Shown here one piece after another: positions 12,590 to 23,110 of a stretch of 64,000 bases of DNA. The stretch lies in assembly GCF_007655135.1 (NCBI RefSeq), contig NC_045133.1:26199845-26263844 (forward strand). Direction: 5' to 3'. The position numbers and the translations under genes are program-made. A model generated the notes under the pieces. The model was given only the letters and a program-made list of their open reading frames with translations, was not told the DNA's origin and ran no database searches. Every line of letters begins with the position of its first letter. Positions within the stretch are counted from its first letter, which is position 1. The DNA is from Punica granatum. Lineage: Eukaryota > Streptophyta > Magnoliopsida > Myrtales > Lythraceae.

Positions 12590-13539
12590 GGGTGTTATCG
12601 CGTGTGTCGGGTTCACGTGGGACTGGCGGAATGATTGGTGTCTCCGGCGCTCGCCCGGGGCTAAGATGGTCATTCCAGTTGAGCTGGGGACGCGTGTCAG
12701 GTTTTGATTGGGTGGATTGGAAAGTTGGATGGGAAAGGTGGGGCATGCCACGCCGGCTGACGGCACCGGCCAAGAACAGCTAAAGGCTATGCTACTTTTC
12801 CTCTCCGGTAATGAAGCCAACAATTTGCAATTTAATTTGTTCTTATCTTTATTCCCATCAGAGGAAAATTTATGAATGATTGATTGATTCTTCAATGAGA
12901 TAGTAAGGAGAAAATGCCCATTACCAATCGATGAAACGAGAAAAAATTGACAAAATCTTTTTTTTTTTTTGTATGCATGATTATTATGAGCATAGACATA
13001 ACCTTCGTTTAATTTGTTCGCAAAGGTCGTGCTGGGATTGCGTGTCAGACATTGGGTAAGGAATTATACACCACCAACGTCGTTGGAGGATTCATTCAAA
13101 TATCCTTGTAACTGTCTTCCTATTTAAGTTGAGGATGGATGGATTAATTTTTTTCTTAAAAAAAAAATGGAAAACTTCCAAACAAAAATGAAAAATAGGA
13201 GAAAATGAAGAATGGAACTCCTCTCTTTCTTTCTTTCTCTTACATGCTCACATGTCACAAAAAGTATGGTATATAGTACGTCTTCCAATAAAGGGCGTGG
13301 AGTAGGTGGCTCCCCTTATTGATCTGTAATTGGACTTTATAAAATTGTTAGTCCAACTTTATTTAATGAAACATTTAAAGAGATGACGAGAGTATGGCTG
13401 AATTCCTCACTAGGTGTTTGCATTAAAATATATAGCTGTATATAGTGTTTTTAGGAAATTATATATACATGACTAAAATACATATTCTATACAAGGAATA
13501 GTATAATGTCAGAGATCAACGAGAAACTTTGATTACTCT
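12590..13539. other. Intergenic, no gene seen
   Basis: AT-rich DNA between the WEB promoter and the copia remnant. It holds an A/T homopolymer near 12958 and no protein-like frame. It could include the decayed LTR of the neighbouring copia element, but no clear LTR boundary is visible. Confidence 0.4.
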
Positions 13540-14760
13540 ATTACTCCCCCGCAAGTTGTACGAGGAGTTCTCCACATTCAGCTTGGATCGAACAAGCGAG
13601 AATCGCATGGAAGATAAGCCTTTGGTGAGGCCATATGTTAACTGATCATCGAAGCCAATGAAGCGAATGAGCAATTGTCTGCTCATGAAATGCTCCCGAA
13701 CGAAGCAGTAGTCAATCTCAATATGCTTGGTTCAGACATGAAAGACCAGATTCGCTATGAGATAGATAGCAGAAACATTATCACGCTAGAGAGTAGGAGG
13801 ATGTCATAGTGGAAAGCCCAGTTCTCGAAGTAGTGACTGTAGTCAGATGATGTCAGCGGTGGTATTAGCAAGAGTCTTGTACTCATATTCAATGCTAAAC
13901 CTGGCCATAGTGCGTTGTTACTTGGAGCTCCAAGAAATTGGATTGGTAGCAAGAAAGATAACGAAAACCACTCACAAAGCGTCGACATCAGGATTCCTAG
14001 CCTAATCGGCATTAGAAAATCCATGTAGAGATGAAATAGGATTGGGAAGAAGATGAAGGCCATAAGTGACGCTGCCCTTAAGATACTGCAAAATACACTT
14101 CATCGCACGCTAGTGAGTGGTAGATGGGCGGTGCATGAATTGGCATACCTGATTGGCTGCATAGGCGATATCAGGTCGAGTCAACAATAAGCACTGAACG
14201 CTGCCAACCACGCTTCGACGGAGTGAGATAAAGCCCAGTGGAGTTAGCACAAGCTTCCATTCCTAGAAAAAAAAATTAAGTCAACTGAGCAAATTCCTTA
14301 CGCAAAGCATACAAGAGGGAGGAGAACGACGCACCAGGCATCCCAATCAAGATGATGTCGTTGACATAGACTATGGTGAAAATGATATAGGAAGAGCACT
14401 GAAGAATGGATAGAGAAGTGTTCGCCTTCAAGTCAAGAAACCCGAGTTTATATGGGAAATTGTTGAGGCGTTGAAATCATGCCCACAATGCTTGTTTGAG
14501 ACCGTATAGAGAGAGACGAAGTTTGCAGACATGATCAGGATGAAAGGAGTCGATAAACCTTGGAGCTTGAGCCATATAGACCTCTCAGACGGATGCCCGT
14601 GGAGAAAGGCATTCTTCACATCAAACTGTCTAATAGGGCACTGTAGAGAGATGATAGAATGTCTCGTCATAATTAACTACTTCTCTCTGATTGAATCCTT
14701 GGCTACCAATCAAGCTTTGTAACGATCAATAGTCCCATCAAGAACGTTCGATTAACTCAT
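13540..14760 (-). mobile_element. Decayed Ty1/copia retrotransposon, 3' half of pol
   Basis: Minus-strand fragments in shifting frames match copia polymerase in order. Near 14740 comes GTIDRYKA..LVAK, then RQFDVKNAFLHGH (14.6 kb, reverse transcriptase). Next is a YLKGSVTYGL-like stretch near 14.07 kb, then EYKTLANTTADIIWLQSLL-like RNase H residues at about 13.85-13.9 kb. A VFHV.TKHIEIDYCFVRE-like RNase H tail lies near 13.72 kb. A G-rich, polypurine-tract-like run sits at about 13547. Frameshifts and stops are frequent, so it is long dead. Gag, integrase and both LTRs are not recognisable. Confidence 0.85.
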
Positions 14761-14770
14761 TCTCTCTTAT

Positions 14771-15172
14771 TGATGCGGCTGAAAACGTGATAATTTTATG
14801 TTATTTGGGTGTTTTTACAATTTTTTGGGAATAATTTATTTTAGAGAATAATTTATTTTTTTCGTTATAATTTTGTTTTGCAATTTTTAGGAAATAGTTT
14901 ATTTTAGAGGATATTTTTATTTCATTCGTTATATTTTTTTTTCCTATTTAAGTATTGTAAGCCCTAGAGCTAAGGATAGTTTAGTTTTTTTTTTATGAAT
15001 AAAATTTCGAGAGAATATTTTCTCTATTTTTCCAAATTTGGCATTGATTGAATCAACGAATTTGATGTATATTCTCTGGTATTCGTAGAATCAACAAGTT
15101 ATAGAATATTATTTTCCAATATTCGTGCGCGAATCAACATATTATAATTGGTTTTTTAGTTTCGCTGCGTCA
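14771..15172 (+). repeat. 5' LTR
   Basis: Shares with 16032-16402 the TTATGTTATTTGGG, TTCCTATTTAAG, GGCATTGATTGAATCAACG and TTTCGCTGCGTCA blocks in the same order. The start at TG 14771 is less certain than the CA end at 15172. Confidence 0.8.
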
Positions 15173-15174
15173 GT

Positions 15175-15187
15175 TGGTATCAGAGCC
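15175..15187 (+). other. Primer binding site (tRNA-iMet type)
   Basis: TGGTATCAGAGCC is the standard plant retrotransposon primer binding site. It lies two bases after the 5' LTR and fixes the element's orientation as plus. Confidence 0.9.
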
Positions 15188-15517
15188 AGGTTCGCTCTTG
15201 GATCAGCGATGTCACTCCAAAGAACAACTAATCAACATCGTGTTGTAGAGGAGGACGAACTGTATCGAATGATCGAGCAAATTATTAATACCTGACTGGT
15301 GTTTAGGCGGGACGTGGTTATGGATCACCTAACAAAGTGGATGGGGGAGCTTATGGAGGCCCAACAGGAGGTCGACTCGAGGCCCGGCCGAGTCCCTAAT
15401 CCGACTGCAGACTTGGAGGATGTCGAGCATGATTCATATTCTGAAGGGGGACGCGACTTTGTTTCCCGAAGATGATCTGTTTGATGACGCATTTTTTTTG
15501 TAGCGAGAGGCGATTGA

Positions 15518-15985
15518 GAGCCCAACTTCGACGAGGAGGAGGAGGATGATGAGGGATATGACAAGGGTTATAACGAGAACAAAAAATTTGATGAATTTGA
15601 GGGGAATGATGTGGGTTTCTTTGCTTCTGCTGAGTATGATGAGGACGATAAGGAGGCTGATGCGGTCTGGGAAGCCATCGACAAGAGGATGGACTCGCGA
15701 AGAAAAGATAGGAGGGAGGCGAGGCTGAAGCAGGAAATTGAGAAGTACCATGCCTCGAATCAACAAATGAGGACGAGGATGTTAGATGTCTCTATCGAAC
15801 CAATCACTACGGCAGAGTATTTTGGATTAGGATTTTTTCCAATCATCCGTTCTGGAACATGGGCTAACATCGGTTTTCGGTCAAGTATGGAAGATGTATA
15901 TGTTTGTGTGGATAATTTTATCCCAAGGGAGAATGATGCGGCAGAAGACGTGGCAAATCGGTATCTCGAGAAAAACAGGTTCTGA
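15518..15985 (+). pseudogene. Captured chimeric host fragment: PRP6/STA1-like plus PP2C-like
   Basis: An open frame without a nearby ATG runs from after a TGA at 15515 to a TGA at 15983. Its first about 90 codons read FDEFEGNDVGFFASAEYD, then DKRMDSRRKDRREARLKQE. This is the N-terminal PRP1 region of PRP6/STABILIZED1, a U5 snRNP splicing factor. After a short linker it continues RSGTWANIGFRSSMEDVYV, the start of a PP2C phosphatase domain around its metal-binding MED motif. In normal genomes these belong to unrelated genes. Both pieces lie between LTRs, so they look like transduced mRNA fragments. The PRP6 match is strong; the PP2C match is shorter and less sure. Confidence 0.75.
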
Positions 15986-16031
15986 CGACCCTGTCTCGAG
16001 GGAAACAACATCTGGAGCCAAACGAAAAATT

Positions 16032-16402
16032 TTGGGGGCTCAAACAGACAAGTTTATGTTATTTGGGCGTTTTTGCATATTTTAGGAAAAAGTTTATTTT
16101 TTTCGTTGCAATTCCTTAAAATAGTTTATTTCCTTTGTTACAAAATAGTTTATTTCCTTTCTTGCAATTTTGTTTCTTCCTATTTAAGTGATGTAAGCCT
16201 TAGGGCTAAAGTAGTTTAGTTTTGATGAATAAAATTTCAAGAGAGTATTTTCTCTATTATCCCAAATTCGGCATTGATTGAATCAACGAATTTGATGCTT
16301 ATTCCCTGGTATTCGTAAAATCAACAGGTTATAAAAAATTATTTCTTGACATTCGTAAGCGAATCAACAGATTACAATTGTTCTTTTAGTTTCGCTGCGT
16401 CA
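16032..16402 (+). repeat. 3' LTR
   Basis: Right-hand copy of the LTR at 14771-15172, preceded by a short purine-rich ACGAAAAATTTTGGGGG stretch that may be the polypurine tract. It ends ..GCTGCGTCA at 16402. Confidence 0.8.
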
Positions 16403-16744
16403 CTTTGTAACGATCAATAGTCCCATCAAGAACTTTCGATTACTCTATTAACATCAATGTACCAAATTCATTAAATATGTGGTTTTGGATGATTCATATG
16501 ATCATAATCAACTCAAGGAAAAAAAAAAGGAAAAAAGAATGAAAGACTCTCATCTTACAAGAGGATGGATATAATACAGTGAGATGTAGTCTTGATTTAA
16601 ATCTAATTGGTTGCAAGTTTAATTTCGCCTATCGAATATTATATATATATTTTTATTTTTCTTTCTTATTATTAGGCTCATAAATCACTTCAGTAGATAA
16701 ACAAAAAAAAATCAAGTCTTTTTCTTCATTTTCACCTAAACCTA

Positions 16745-17045
16745 TCCACTAATGTTTATTTATAAATAATTCTCATGTCGGATAGATTATATATATCGAA
16801 ATAGGAAATGCAACATGTCACCATCTGTAACATCTTCACTAACATCCTTTTTACGAAGACTTTAACATAAAAATGTCTATTAACGTTTATTTAGAAACAA
16901 TTCTCATGTCTTAAGGATTATATAACCGAAATGGGAAATGGAAGATGTGTCAGCTTGTACGAGAGACATAAACAACTATGTCACAGTCTATAACATCTTT
17001 TTTTTTTCTTTTTTTCTTTTTTATAGATAGTCTATAACATCTTTA
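16745..17045. repeat. Imperfect direct repeats in AT-rich DNA
   Basis: Two roughly 100-base segments (about 16745-16850 and 16875-17045) share TTTATTTA.AAACAATTCTCATGTC, CGAAAT.GGAAATG and TAACATCTTT blocks in order. They look like an old local duplication or part of an unrecognised transposon. A (TA)n tract follows at about 17101-17122. Confidence 0.55.
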
Positions 17046-17404
17046 AAAACATCTTTTTGGACGAACTCTTGTCATTTACGGCGTACTATCTAAGTTTTTA
17101 AATATATATATATATATATATATGTAAAAGTTGAAATATTATGCGTATATAATTGAGGAAACTGTAATATCAAAGTTAAAAAGTGGTTCCAAGCAAAAAG
17201 AGAAAAAAATGTTAAAAAATGGAAATTACCAACTAAAGTTCTAACTCTAGTACGTGGAAAGCCAGTTCAAGTACCACTCATGCACGAAACGGGCGTATGA
17301 GCCTACAAAGTGACAGCCTAACTATGACACTGGGCTTTCGTAAACCCGGTCCACGTAGGAAGCAGAACCGTAGACTTACTATCAGACTTGTCACGTCAAG
17401 CGGA

Positions 17405-17423
17405 CCAATACCAGCTCTCCACG
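17405..17423 (+). promoter_or_regulatory. ER stress response element ERSE-I in the p24-beta promoter
   Basis: CCAAT, nine bases, then CCACG: an exact match to the ERSE-I consensus (CCAAT-N9-CCACG) bound by NF-Y with bZIP17/28-type factors in the plant unfolded protein response. It lies about 300 bases upstream of the first-exon splice donor at 17722. The downstream gene encodes an ER-Golgi cargo receptor, which fits. Confidence 0.6.
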
Positions 17424-17526
17424 TTGATTGACTAGGTTCACGGGTTTGACCATCCGGATTCTGATTGGGTCCCACCCATGGAATGGACGGTGTCGATCAG
17501 GTTCTGGGTGTACCCGTGATGGAGAT

Positions 17527-17532
17527 CACGTG
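17527..17532. promoter_or_regulatory. G-box CACGTG
   Basis: CACGTG core inside TCACGTGGG, about 100 bases after the ERSE-I, in the presumed p24-beta promoter. bZIP or bHLH factors could bind it. The hexamer is common by chance, so this is suggestive only. Confidence 0.4.
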
Positions 17533-18184
17533 GGTCACTGAACGGCTCCACGAGACCCCGACGCAGAGGATCCTGCTCTCCCCCTTCTTAGAGGGCATAT
17601 GGATTCCTGAAAGTCCACAAATACAAAGGTTCTGTTGGGTCGAGTTTCCTCTTTGGTCTCCATTTCATCTCTCGGCTTCGCCATTAGCTCATCAAAATCG
17701 AAACTTTCTCGTGTTTTCAAGGTAAATTTCGATTCTTGAAGTCTGATCCGATGATGTGCACTGGTAATTAATGAGCTTCGGTATTGTTTCCTTGCTGAAT
17801 CTGATCTTGGAAGTCTCAAATCGGTTCCAGCTCTGGGATTGAAGAGCTGTAAATTCGTCTTATTTAGGCGAAATTCTTCTTGTTCATGGAAGTTGAATGA
17901 TTCAGCGATTCGCTTGCTTGTTGGGTAGGTTAGATTGCAGAGGAACTTTGACTTCAGACATGTACGTTCATAATGATCTCATCTGTCTGAGCTTTGGGAA
18001 AGTTTTGGGGGTGAGGGGAGAGAAATGCCATGGCAGGAAACAGAAGCTCCGATGAGCTCGTGATAGTTCAGTGGCTAAAGTTTGTTGGGTTGATGTGTGG
18101 AGGATTAAGGAAGATGTCCTCTTGAGTAGTCGGTTTTGCTGCTTCATTCTGGTAAAATCTGTGAAGAATACTCTTTATTTTGAG

Positions 18185-18576
18185 TGTCTTTGTATCTGCA
18201 TCACTTATGGTTACCGTCAGTGGTGACGATTTGGATGGCAGACAAATGCAAAATCTTGAAATGGCAATAAAGACCTAAACTTTGCTGGAATTTGGATCTC
18301 GGGGGCAGCGATAATAGTTTCCTTTACCCCGGAGTATTGATGTCTTATTTGAGGTTCTTCCACTTGTCTAGCCTACAAGGTCTTTGTATCTGCATTACTT
18401 ATTGGTACCCTCAACGGTGACAATTAGAATGGCGGACATGCAAAATCTTGACATGGAGATAAAGATCTCAACTTTGTGGGAATTTGGATTTGGTTGCGGG
18501 CAACTACAGTAGTTGTTCTTTACATTTGAGCATTGATTCTCTTATTTGAAGTTCTCCCATGTGCCTAGTCTACAAG
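18185..18576. repeat. Tandem duplication (about 195 bp x 2) in the p24-beta leader intron
   Basis: 18185-18379 and 18380-18576 both start GTCTTTGTATCTGCAT. They share GCAAAATCTTGA, GGAATTTGGAT and CTAGNCTACAAGG blocks in order, with obvious substitutions. The pair lies wholly inside the inferred 5' UTR intron (17722-18617). Confidence 0.75.
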
Positions 18577-18617
18577 GTTTACTCATTGCGTTTTTGTTTC
18601 TTCCCTCTTTTGTACAG

Positions 18618-19925
18618 ATGAGATTTGTTTCGCCTGGGCATTGCTTCATCAGCTTTCTGGTCCTTTTCTCAAGCCTGCGAACTGCAGTTGGGATCAGATT
18701 TGTCATTGATAGGGAAGAATGCTTCTCCCACAATGTTCAGTATGAAGGCGATACAGTCCATGTTTCATTCGTGGTGATCAAGTCCGATTCGTCTTGGCAT
18801 TACAGTCAGGATGGTGTTGATCTTGTGGTGAGTTTGGCTAATGTCTAGGTCAATCTCGGACTTGTTTTATATTTCTTCCATTTCATGTGATCACCAAAGT
18901 GTGTGCCGTGTTGGGTGAGCATCTGCCTTAAATTCTTTCAGTCAGTCAATAGTCCAAGCTGATGCCATGTCAGTGTCTGTGTGATGATTCAATGTCACAT
19001 TGATTTATTTTCCTTGGGATGAAATTATTATGATGACTTTTCAATCTATTAGCTCATCTTTTCATAAGTTTACTGGTTAAAGCAAGAATAAATTTTCTGG
19101 ATTCTTGCTGAGATGTCTTATTGAAGATAAGACCCTTTTCTTGTTTGCACGAACTACCATAAAACGCTTATCTTGTGTCCTTTCGAGGAGTTGCAGATAT
19201 TTTAGAATTGGTTTATGTATGCGTAGACTCTCTCTCTCTCTCATCGTGTTTTCTCAAAATGATGCATTGCCCTTAATGATCCTTCCTTTCCCTGAATTTC
19301 AGGTGAAGGGACCTACTGGTGATCAAATTCATGACTTCCATGATAAGACAAGTGAGAAGTTTGAGTTTGTCGCTCATCACAAAGGGCTCCATCGTTTCTG
19401 CTTCACTAATAGGTCTCCTTATCACGAGACCGTCGACTTTGATGTACACGTTGGGCATTTCGCTTACTACGAGGAGCATGCAAAAGATGGTAAATTATGA
19501 GTTGCTCTATTCTCTTCATGACATAAGTTGAGGTTGGGATAGAAGGATGGTTAAATAGATTGACTATATCTGTGTCATGTTTGCAGAGCATTTCAGTCCT
19601 TTGATTGAGCAAATAGGAAAGCTAGAAGAAGCCCTTTATAATATTCAGTTCGAACAGCATTGGCTAGAGGCTCAGACGGAGCGCCAAGCAATAGGTATCT
19701 AATGAAACCCAACTAAAAGTTTTATCACGTCCAAAACGTTTATCTCAAAATAGACTGAACTGATGTTAATGATTTTCCTTTGGATTTTCAGTGAATGAAA
19801 TGATGAGCAAAAGAGCCATTCATAAGGCTGTCTTTGAGTCAGTGGCACTTATCGGGGCGAGTTTTCTTCAAGTTTACCTTCTCAGACGCTTGTTCGAAAG
19901 AAAGACGGGTCTATCCCGAGTTTAG
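18618..19925 (+). CDS. p24-beta family transmembrane cargo receptor (emp24/GOLD)
   Basis: Exons 18618-18827, 19303-19489, 19587-19694 and 19792-19925 give 212 aa. A leader intron (17722-18617) ends immediately before the ATG. Residues 1-25 are a signal peptide. Residues 26-120 are a GOLD domain with FVIDREECF and GLHRFCFTNRS, whose two cysteines form the family disulfide. Residues 135-175 are a coiled coil (SPLIEQIGKLEEALYNIQFE). Residues 181-199 span the membrane, and the cytosolic tail is RRLFERKTGLSRV. p24 proteins form hetero-oligomers in COPI and COPII vesicles and shuttle cargo, including GPI-anchored proteins, between ER and Golgi. Length and sequence fit the plant beta subfamily; beta2 versus beta3 was not settled. 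A perfect ERSE-I sits in the promoter. Confidence 0.93.
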
Positions 19926-20676
19926 ACTCCATATCCTCGCCTCTACTTATTTTTTTTCCCCTCGAGCTGAACCTTTGTACTTCTATGTAGCATCTAAGTA
20001 TTTGCGTAAGTTTTTTTTTTACCCTCTCAGATGAGCCGAACATTGTATAGACACAGTATCCAAGAAAGTTCTTGAAAATGCGAACAGCAGTGCAGGATAA
20101 TTTTGAGGCTTCATAGACAAATGTGGCATTTGATGTTTTAAGGAGTAAAGGAAAGATTGGAATATGTTCTGAATTTCAAATGCGATAATAACTATCCTTA
20201 TGAGTTCTAAAACAACACAATGACCAAATAGAGAATTAAGTAACAGTGAGAACCCGAAAGACCGAATAGAGAATTAAGTAATGAGAACCCAAAAAAAGAC
20301 CTAATAGAGAATTAAGTAACAAATTTCACAAGCAAAGTAGGTTCGCGGATACAATGGAAAGGGAAAGCAAATTTTACAAGAAAAGGAGATCCTATACCCC
20401 AAAACAGCACAAGGGCAAATAAAGGAAGAATCATAGACTTTTGTCCCCTAATAAGAATCATAATCACCGCCAAAATGAGCCATATAGATTACAGTAAAAG
20501 GGTATGATTTGTTTTTCCCCACAGCTTTGGGTATTACAGCACAACAAACAATTCCAGAAAAGACATATTACGGCTTCGACAACTATCCAAACTTCTCCAT
20601 CTCAAGGGAGAAACCCCTGGGGCCTGGACAAGATAAATGTCCCTGGCATTGAGGCTTTCATGGAAGGCAGATCTTG
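19926..20676. other. Convergent 3' region of p24-beta and NOI genes
   Basis: Contains the 3' UTRs of the plus-strand p24 gene and the minus-strand NOI gene, and three copies of a short repeat at 20224-20321. No further coding potential was seen. Confidence 0.5.
20224..20321. repeat. Short tandem repeat, three copies
   Basis: The block AATAGAGAATTAAGTAA occurs three times at roughly 40-base spacing, with GAGAACCC between copies. It lies in the 3' region between p24-beta and NOI. Confidence 0.75.
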
Positions 20677-22833
20677 TCAATGTTCTGCAGCAGGGCTCAG
20701 CACGCAGCAAAACCATTTCTTCTGCAATGGAGCATAGTTGGTGTAAGCATTCGTGGATAAGGTAACTGAAAGTAGGCAAAAGGTTATGAAAAGACAATTC
20801 CAATTTTCCCCAAATGAAGAAGGAAAAAATCAGAAGCTGATTGAAAGAACAACTGATCCTAATTCTGATGGCTCTAGTAGAATGATCACAGTATTCACAT
20901 CAATTGCTGCAATACCATCTCAATCGACATTGCACCCGAGTGAAGCACCAGCTCCTCTGGGGTATCTCATGTAATTAGAAGGAATACAAAATCCAATTTC
21001 GGGTCACATAATCTCAGCTCGCCCTTGATTCATCCAATTCACTTGGAATAACACTTAAAAACTCATCTGATTAATCTATATGAAGCAAGTCTAGATTCAC
21101 AGAGAAAATCTATTCTTATACTAATCCTTTTGCCCCCACATCCTATAAGCCATCCAAGAATGCAACTACTTGACCAGGACCAACCCATAGATCCCCACTC
21201 CCAACATGTGGATGCACAGGTACTGGTTGACTAAGAAAAAGTAGTGTCTGTTGTCATCTAAAAATCATCCTATGCAAAATATGGAGAACCTGATCACTAA
21301 GTTGATTGTCGTTGCTAAAGCAGGTGGCTAATCAGTGGCAACATGTCTCGGTTTTGAGTCCTCACCCCACATTAGAAGCAATTCAGCCACCCTCATAAGC
21401 TTTGTGAGAAGGGCCCCTGGTTTCATGGGTTCATGGGGTATTCAGGAGTCCCCCATCAACAAAAAAGAATTGTGAAGCAATAACTTACAACTGGAGGCTT
21501 TGTGGGATCCACTGAACTTTTAATCGGCACTTCAGACTTTCCTGGAGAGTCAGGCTTGCCACCTGTTTTTTTCTCATCCCTAGCCTTGTTAAAGATTACA
21601 GTAAATCCCTCGGCTGAAGCAGGGTCATTTACATCCCATTCACCAAACTTTGGCAAAGGTCGACCCTTCTCCTGCTAGAAGAAAGAAAACACATTCCCAG
21701 TAAGACCAAGAGCCCGATGTAATGAACAAAATACAGATAAGTGAAACTGCTTCACATTGCTTACATGCCAATACAGTCCAACAAAAACTAGAATAAATGG
21801 CAAAAGCTCACAGCATTCCTGAGAGAAACAGGTGCCCTTCCAAGTTCCATTTATGACAGATAATTTATCAGGATAAGATTATAGAATCTGCTGTAGAAGA
21901 CTTACTTCAGAAACCTAAGTTGGTTCCTCCCAACAGAAATTTCTAAAAAGTTAACCATGCTCATTTCATTCTGAGTGACGCAGATATGAGAAAGCAAGTA
22001 AACTTGCTTCAAGGATATTCATAGAAATGGACCATAATCTAGGAAGTAGAAAGATCGTGAGATATAAGTCTAGTCTTAAAATAGATTACAATAACTTGTA
22101 ATAGCATCATATCATTGCGATTCCAAAGTAGACATTCATCAATTGCTCATGTCTTCCTCAACCAAAAACCCTCCTCAATCAGGTATTCATATTCAGTCAA
22201 AGAATACAAACTGGGCAATTCTCCAACACAAGTCTCTTTTGATTTCCTTATTACCTAAAAGAAACTTCTTTATAGTCTGCACGTTTCTAAAGGGTATTTT
22301 TATGACAGAAAAAGAAATTTCTCAGACCAACTATGTCCATGTTTATGAGGGGAAGTAAGCAAACTTGTTCATGGGGAAGGAAACAAGAAAGCATTTTCAG
22401 AATCAAGTTATTGTTTTCACTCTCAATGACTTGTTTGACAAACCCCACCTTCCAAGAAAGGATATATGTCATAAGAAAGGTAAAAGTCCTAACAACCAAA
22501 CTGCTTCACAACAGATAACAGCCCCCCCCCCCCCCCCCCCAAAAAAAAAAAAGCTTCCAGCTTGAAAACTCGTACGATCCATCCCCAAGAGGCCAAAAAT
22601 CGAAACGTAAGATCATACAGCAATCAATTAATGAATTTCAGATTCAAATTAGACAAGCGACTGATCGGCATCAATATTCCGGCGTGCTAACAAAAAGCCG
22701 AGCTCAATTCAATCGAATCCGGCCACCCAGAGCTTCGTGCAAGCAACGAACAGTCAATCGGAACGCTAAATTCTACGGATACACAGAGAGGGAGAGAGAG
22801 AGAGAGGGATGGAGAGGGTGCGCATACCGACAT
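20677..22833 (-). CDS. NOI/RIN4-like small membrane-associated defence regulator
   Basis: Three coding exons: 22828-22833 (just ATG TCG), 21489-21671 and 20677-20721. Together they encode 77 aa, a usual NOI length. The centre holds LPKFGEWD followed by DPASAEGFTVIFNKARDEKK. This is the NOI (nitrate-induced) domain of RIN4, whose PxFGxW core is the AvrRpt2 protease recognition site. The last exon reads KKWFCCVLSPAAEH, whose CC is the likely acylation site that tethers the protein to the plasma membrane. RIN4-type proteins are guarded immune regulators; single-domain NOI proteins are less understood. The two-codon first exon is inferred: it restores MSEKGRPLPKFGEWD and has a GTATGC donor. From memory the Arabidopsis counterpart is NOI (At5g55850). 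Confidence 0.85.
22522..22552. repeat. Homopolymer C19 followed by A12
   Basis: An uninterrupted run of 19 C then 12 A inside the first intron of the NOI gene. Lengths in such runs are unreliable in any assembly. Confidence 0.85.
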
Positions 22834-22947
22834 GAATACGCTATGACAGAAAACCTCTTCCTGGAAGGAGAATCGACGACTATCAACAGAGCTGAAAAAG
22901 CAGAGAGAGAGAGACAGAGAGAGCTTTCAGAGAGAGAGAGAGAATAT

Positions 22948-22987
<40 letters not shown>

Positions 22988-23010
22988 TTAGAGAGAGAGA
23001 GAGAGAGGAG
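22787..23010. repeat. GA-rich tracts flanking the NOI first exon
   Basis: Several (GA)n runs at 22787-22808, 22900-22942 and 22949-23008 lie on both sides of the NOI start codon (22833). On the transcribed minus strand they are CT-rich, as in many plant leaders and core promoters. Confidence 0.8.
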
Positions 23011-23092
23011 TTGGGCCAGAAATGGACCTCATCGCCATGGGAAATGGGTTGAGCTCGAGCTTCCCTCCCTAGTCCCGACCTCCCGGGCTAAC

Positions 23093-23110
23093 GCCGTCAA
23101 CGTTGACGGC
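23093..23110. promoter_or_regulatory. Perfect 18-bp palindrome with two inverted W-box cores
   Basis: GCCGTCAACGTTGACGGC reads the same on both strands. It contains TTGAC (W-box core for WRKY factors) in each orientation, centred on AACGTT. It lies about 270 bases upstream of the NOI start, in the likely promoter. Confidence 0.5.

Larger units (their letters stand above)
14771..16402 (+). mobile_element. Small non-autonomous LTR retrotransposon carrying host gene fragments
   Basis: Two direct repeats of about 400 and 371 bases, both starting TG and ending ..TTTCGCTGCGTCA, enclose 860 bases. A primer binding site complementary to initiator methionine tRNA lies directly after the left repeat. 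A short gag-like start (MSLQRTTNQHRVVEEDEL, from 15209) soon hits a stop. There is no protease, integrase or reverse transcriptase. In their place are sequences resembling the PRP6/STA1 splicing factor and a PP2C phosphatase. The element sits inside the copia remnant. The repeats differ by many substitutions and indels, so the insertion is old. It depends on other elements for movement. Confidence 0.82.
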
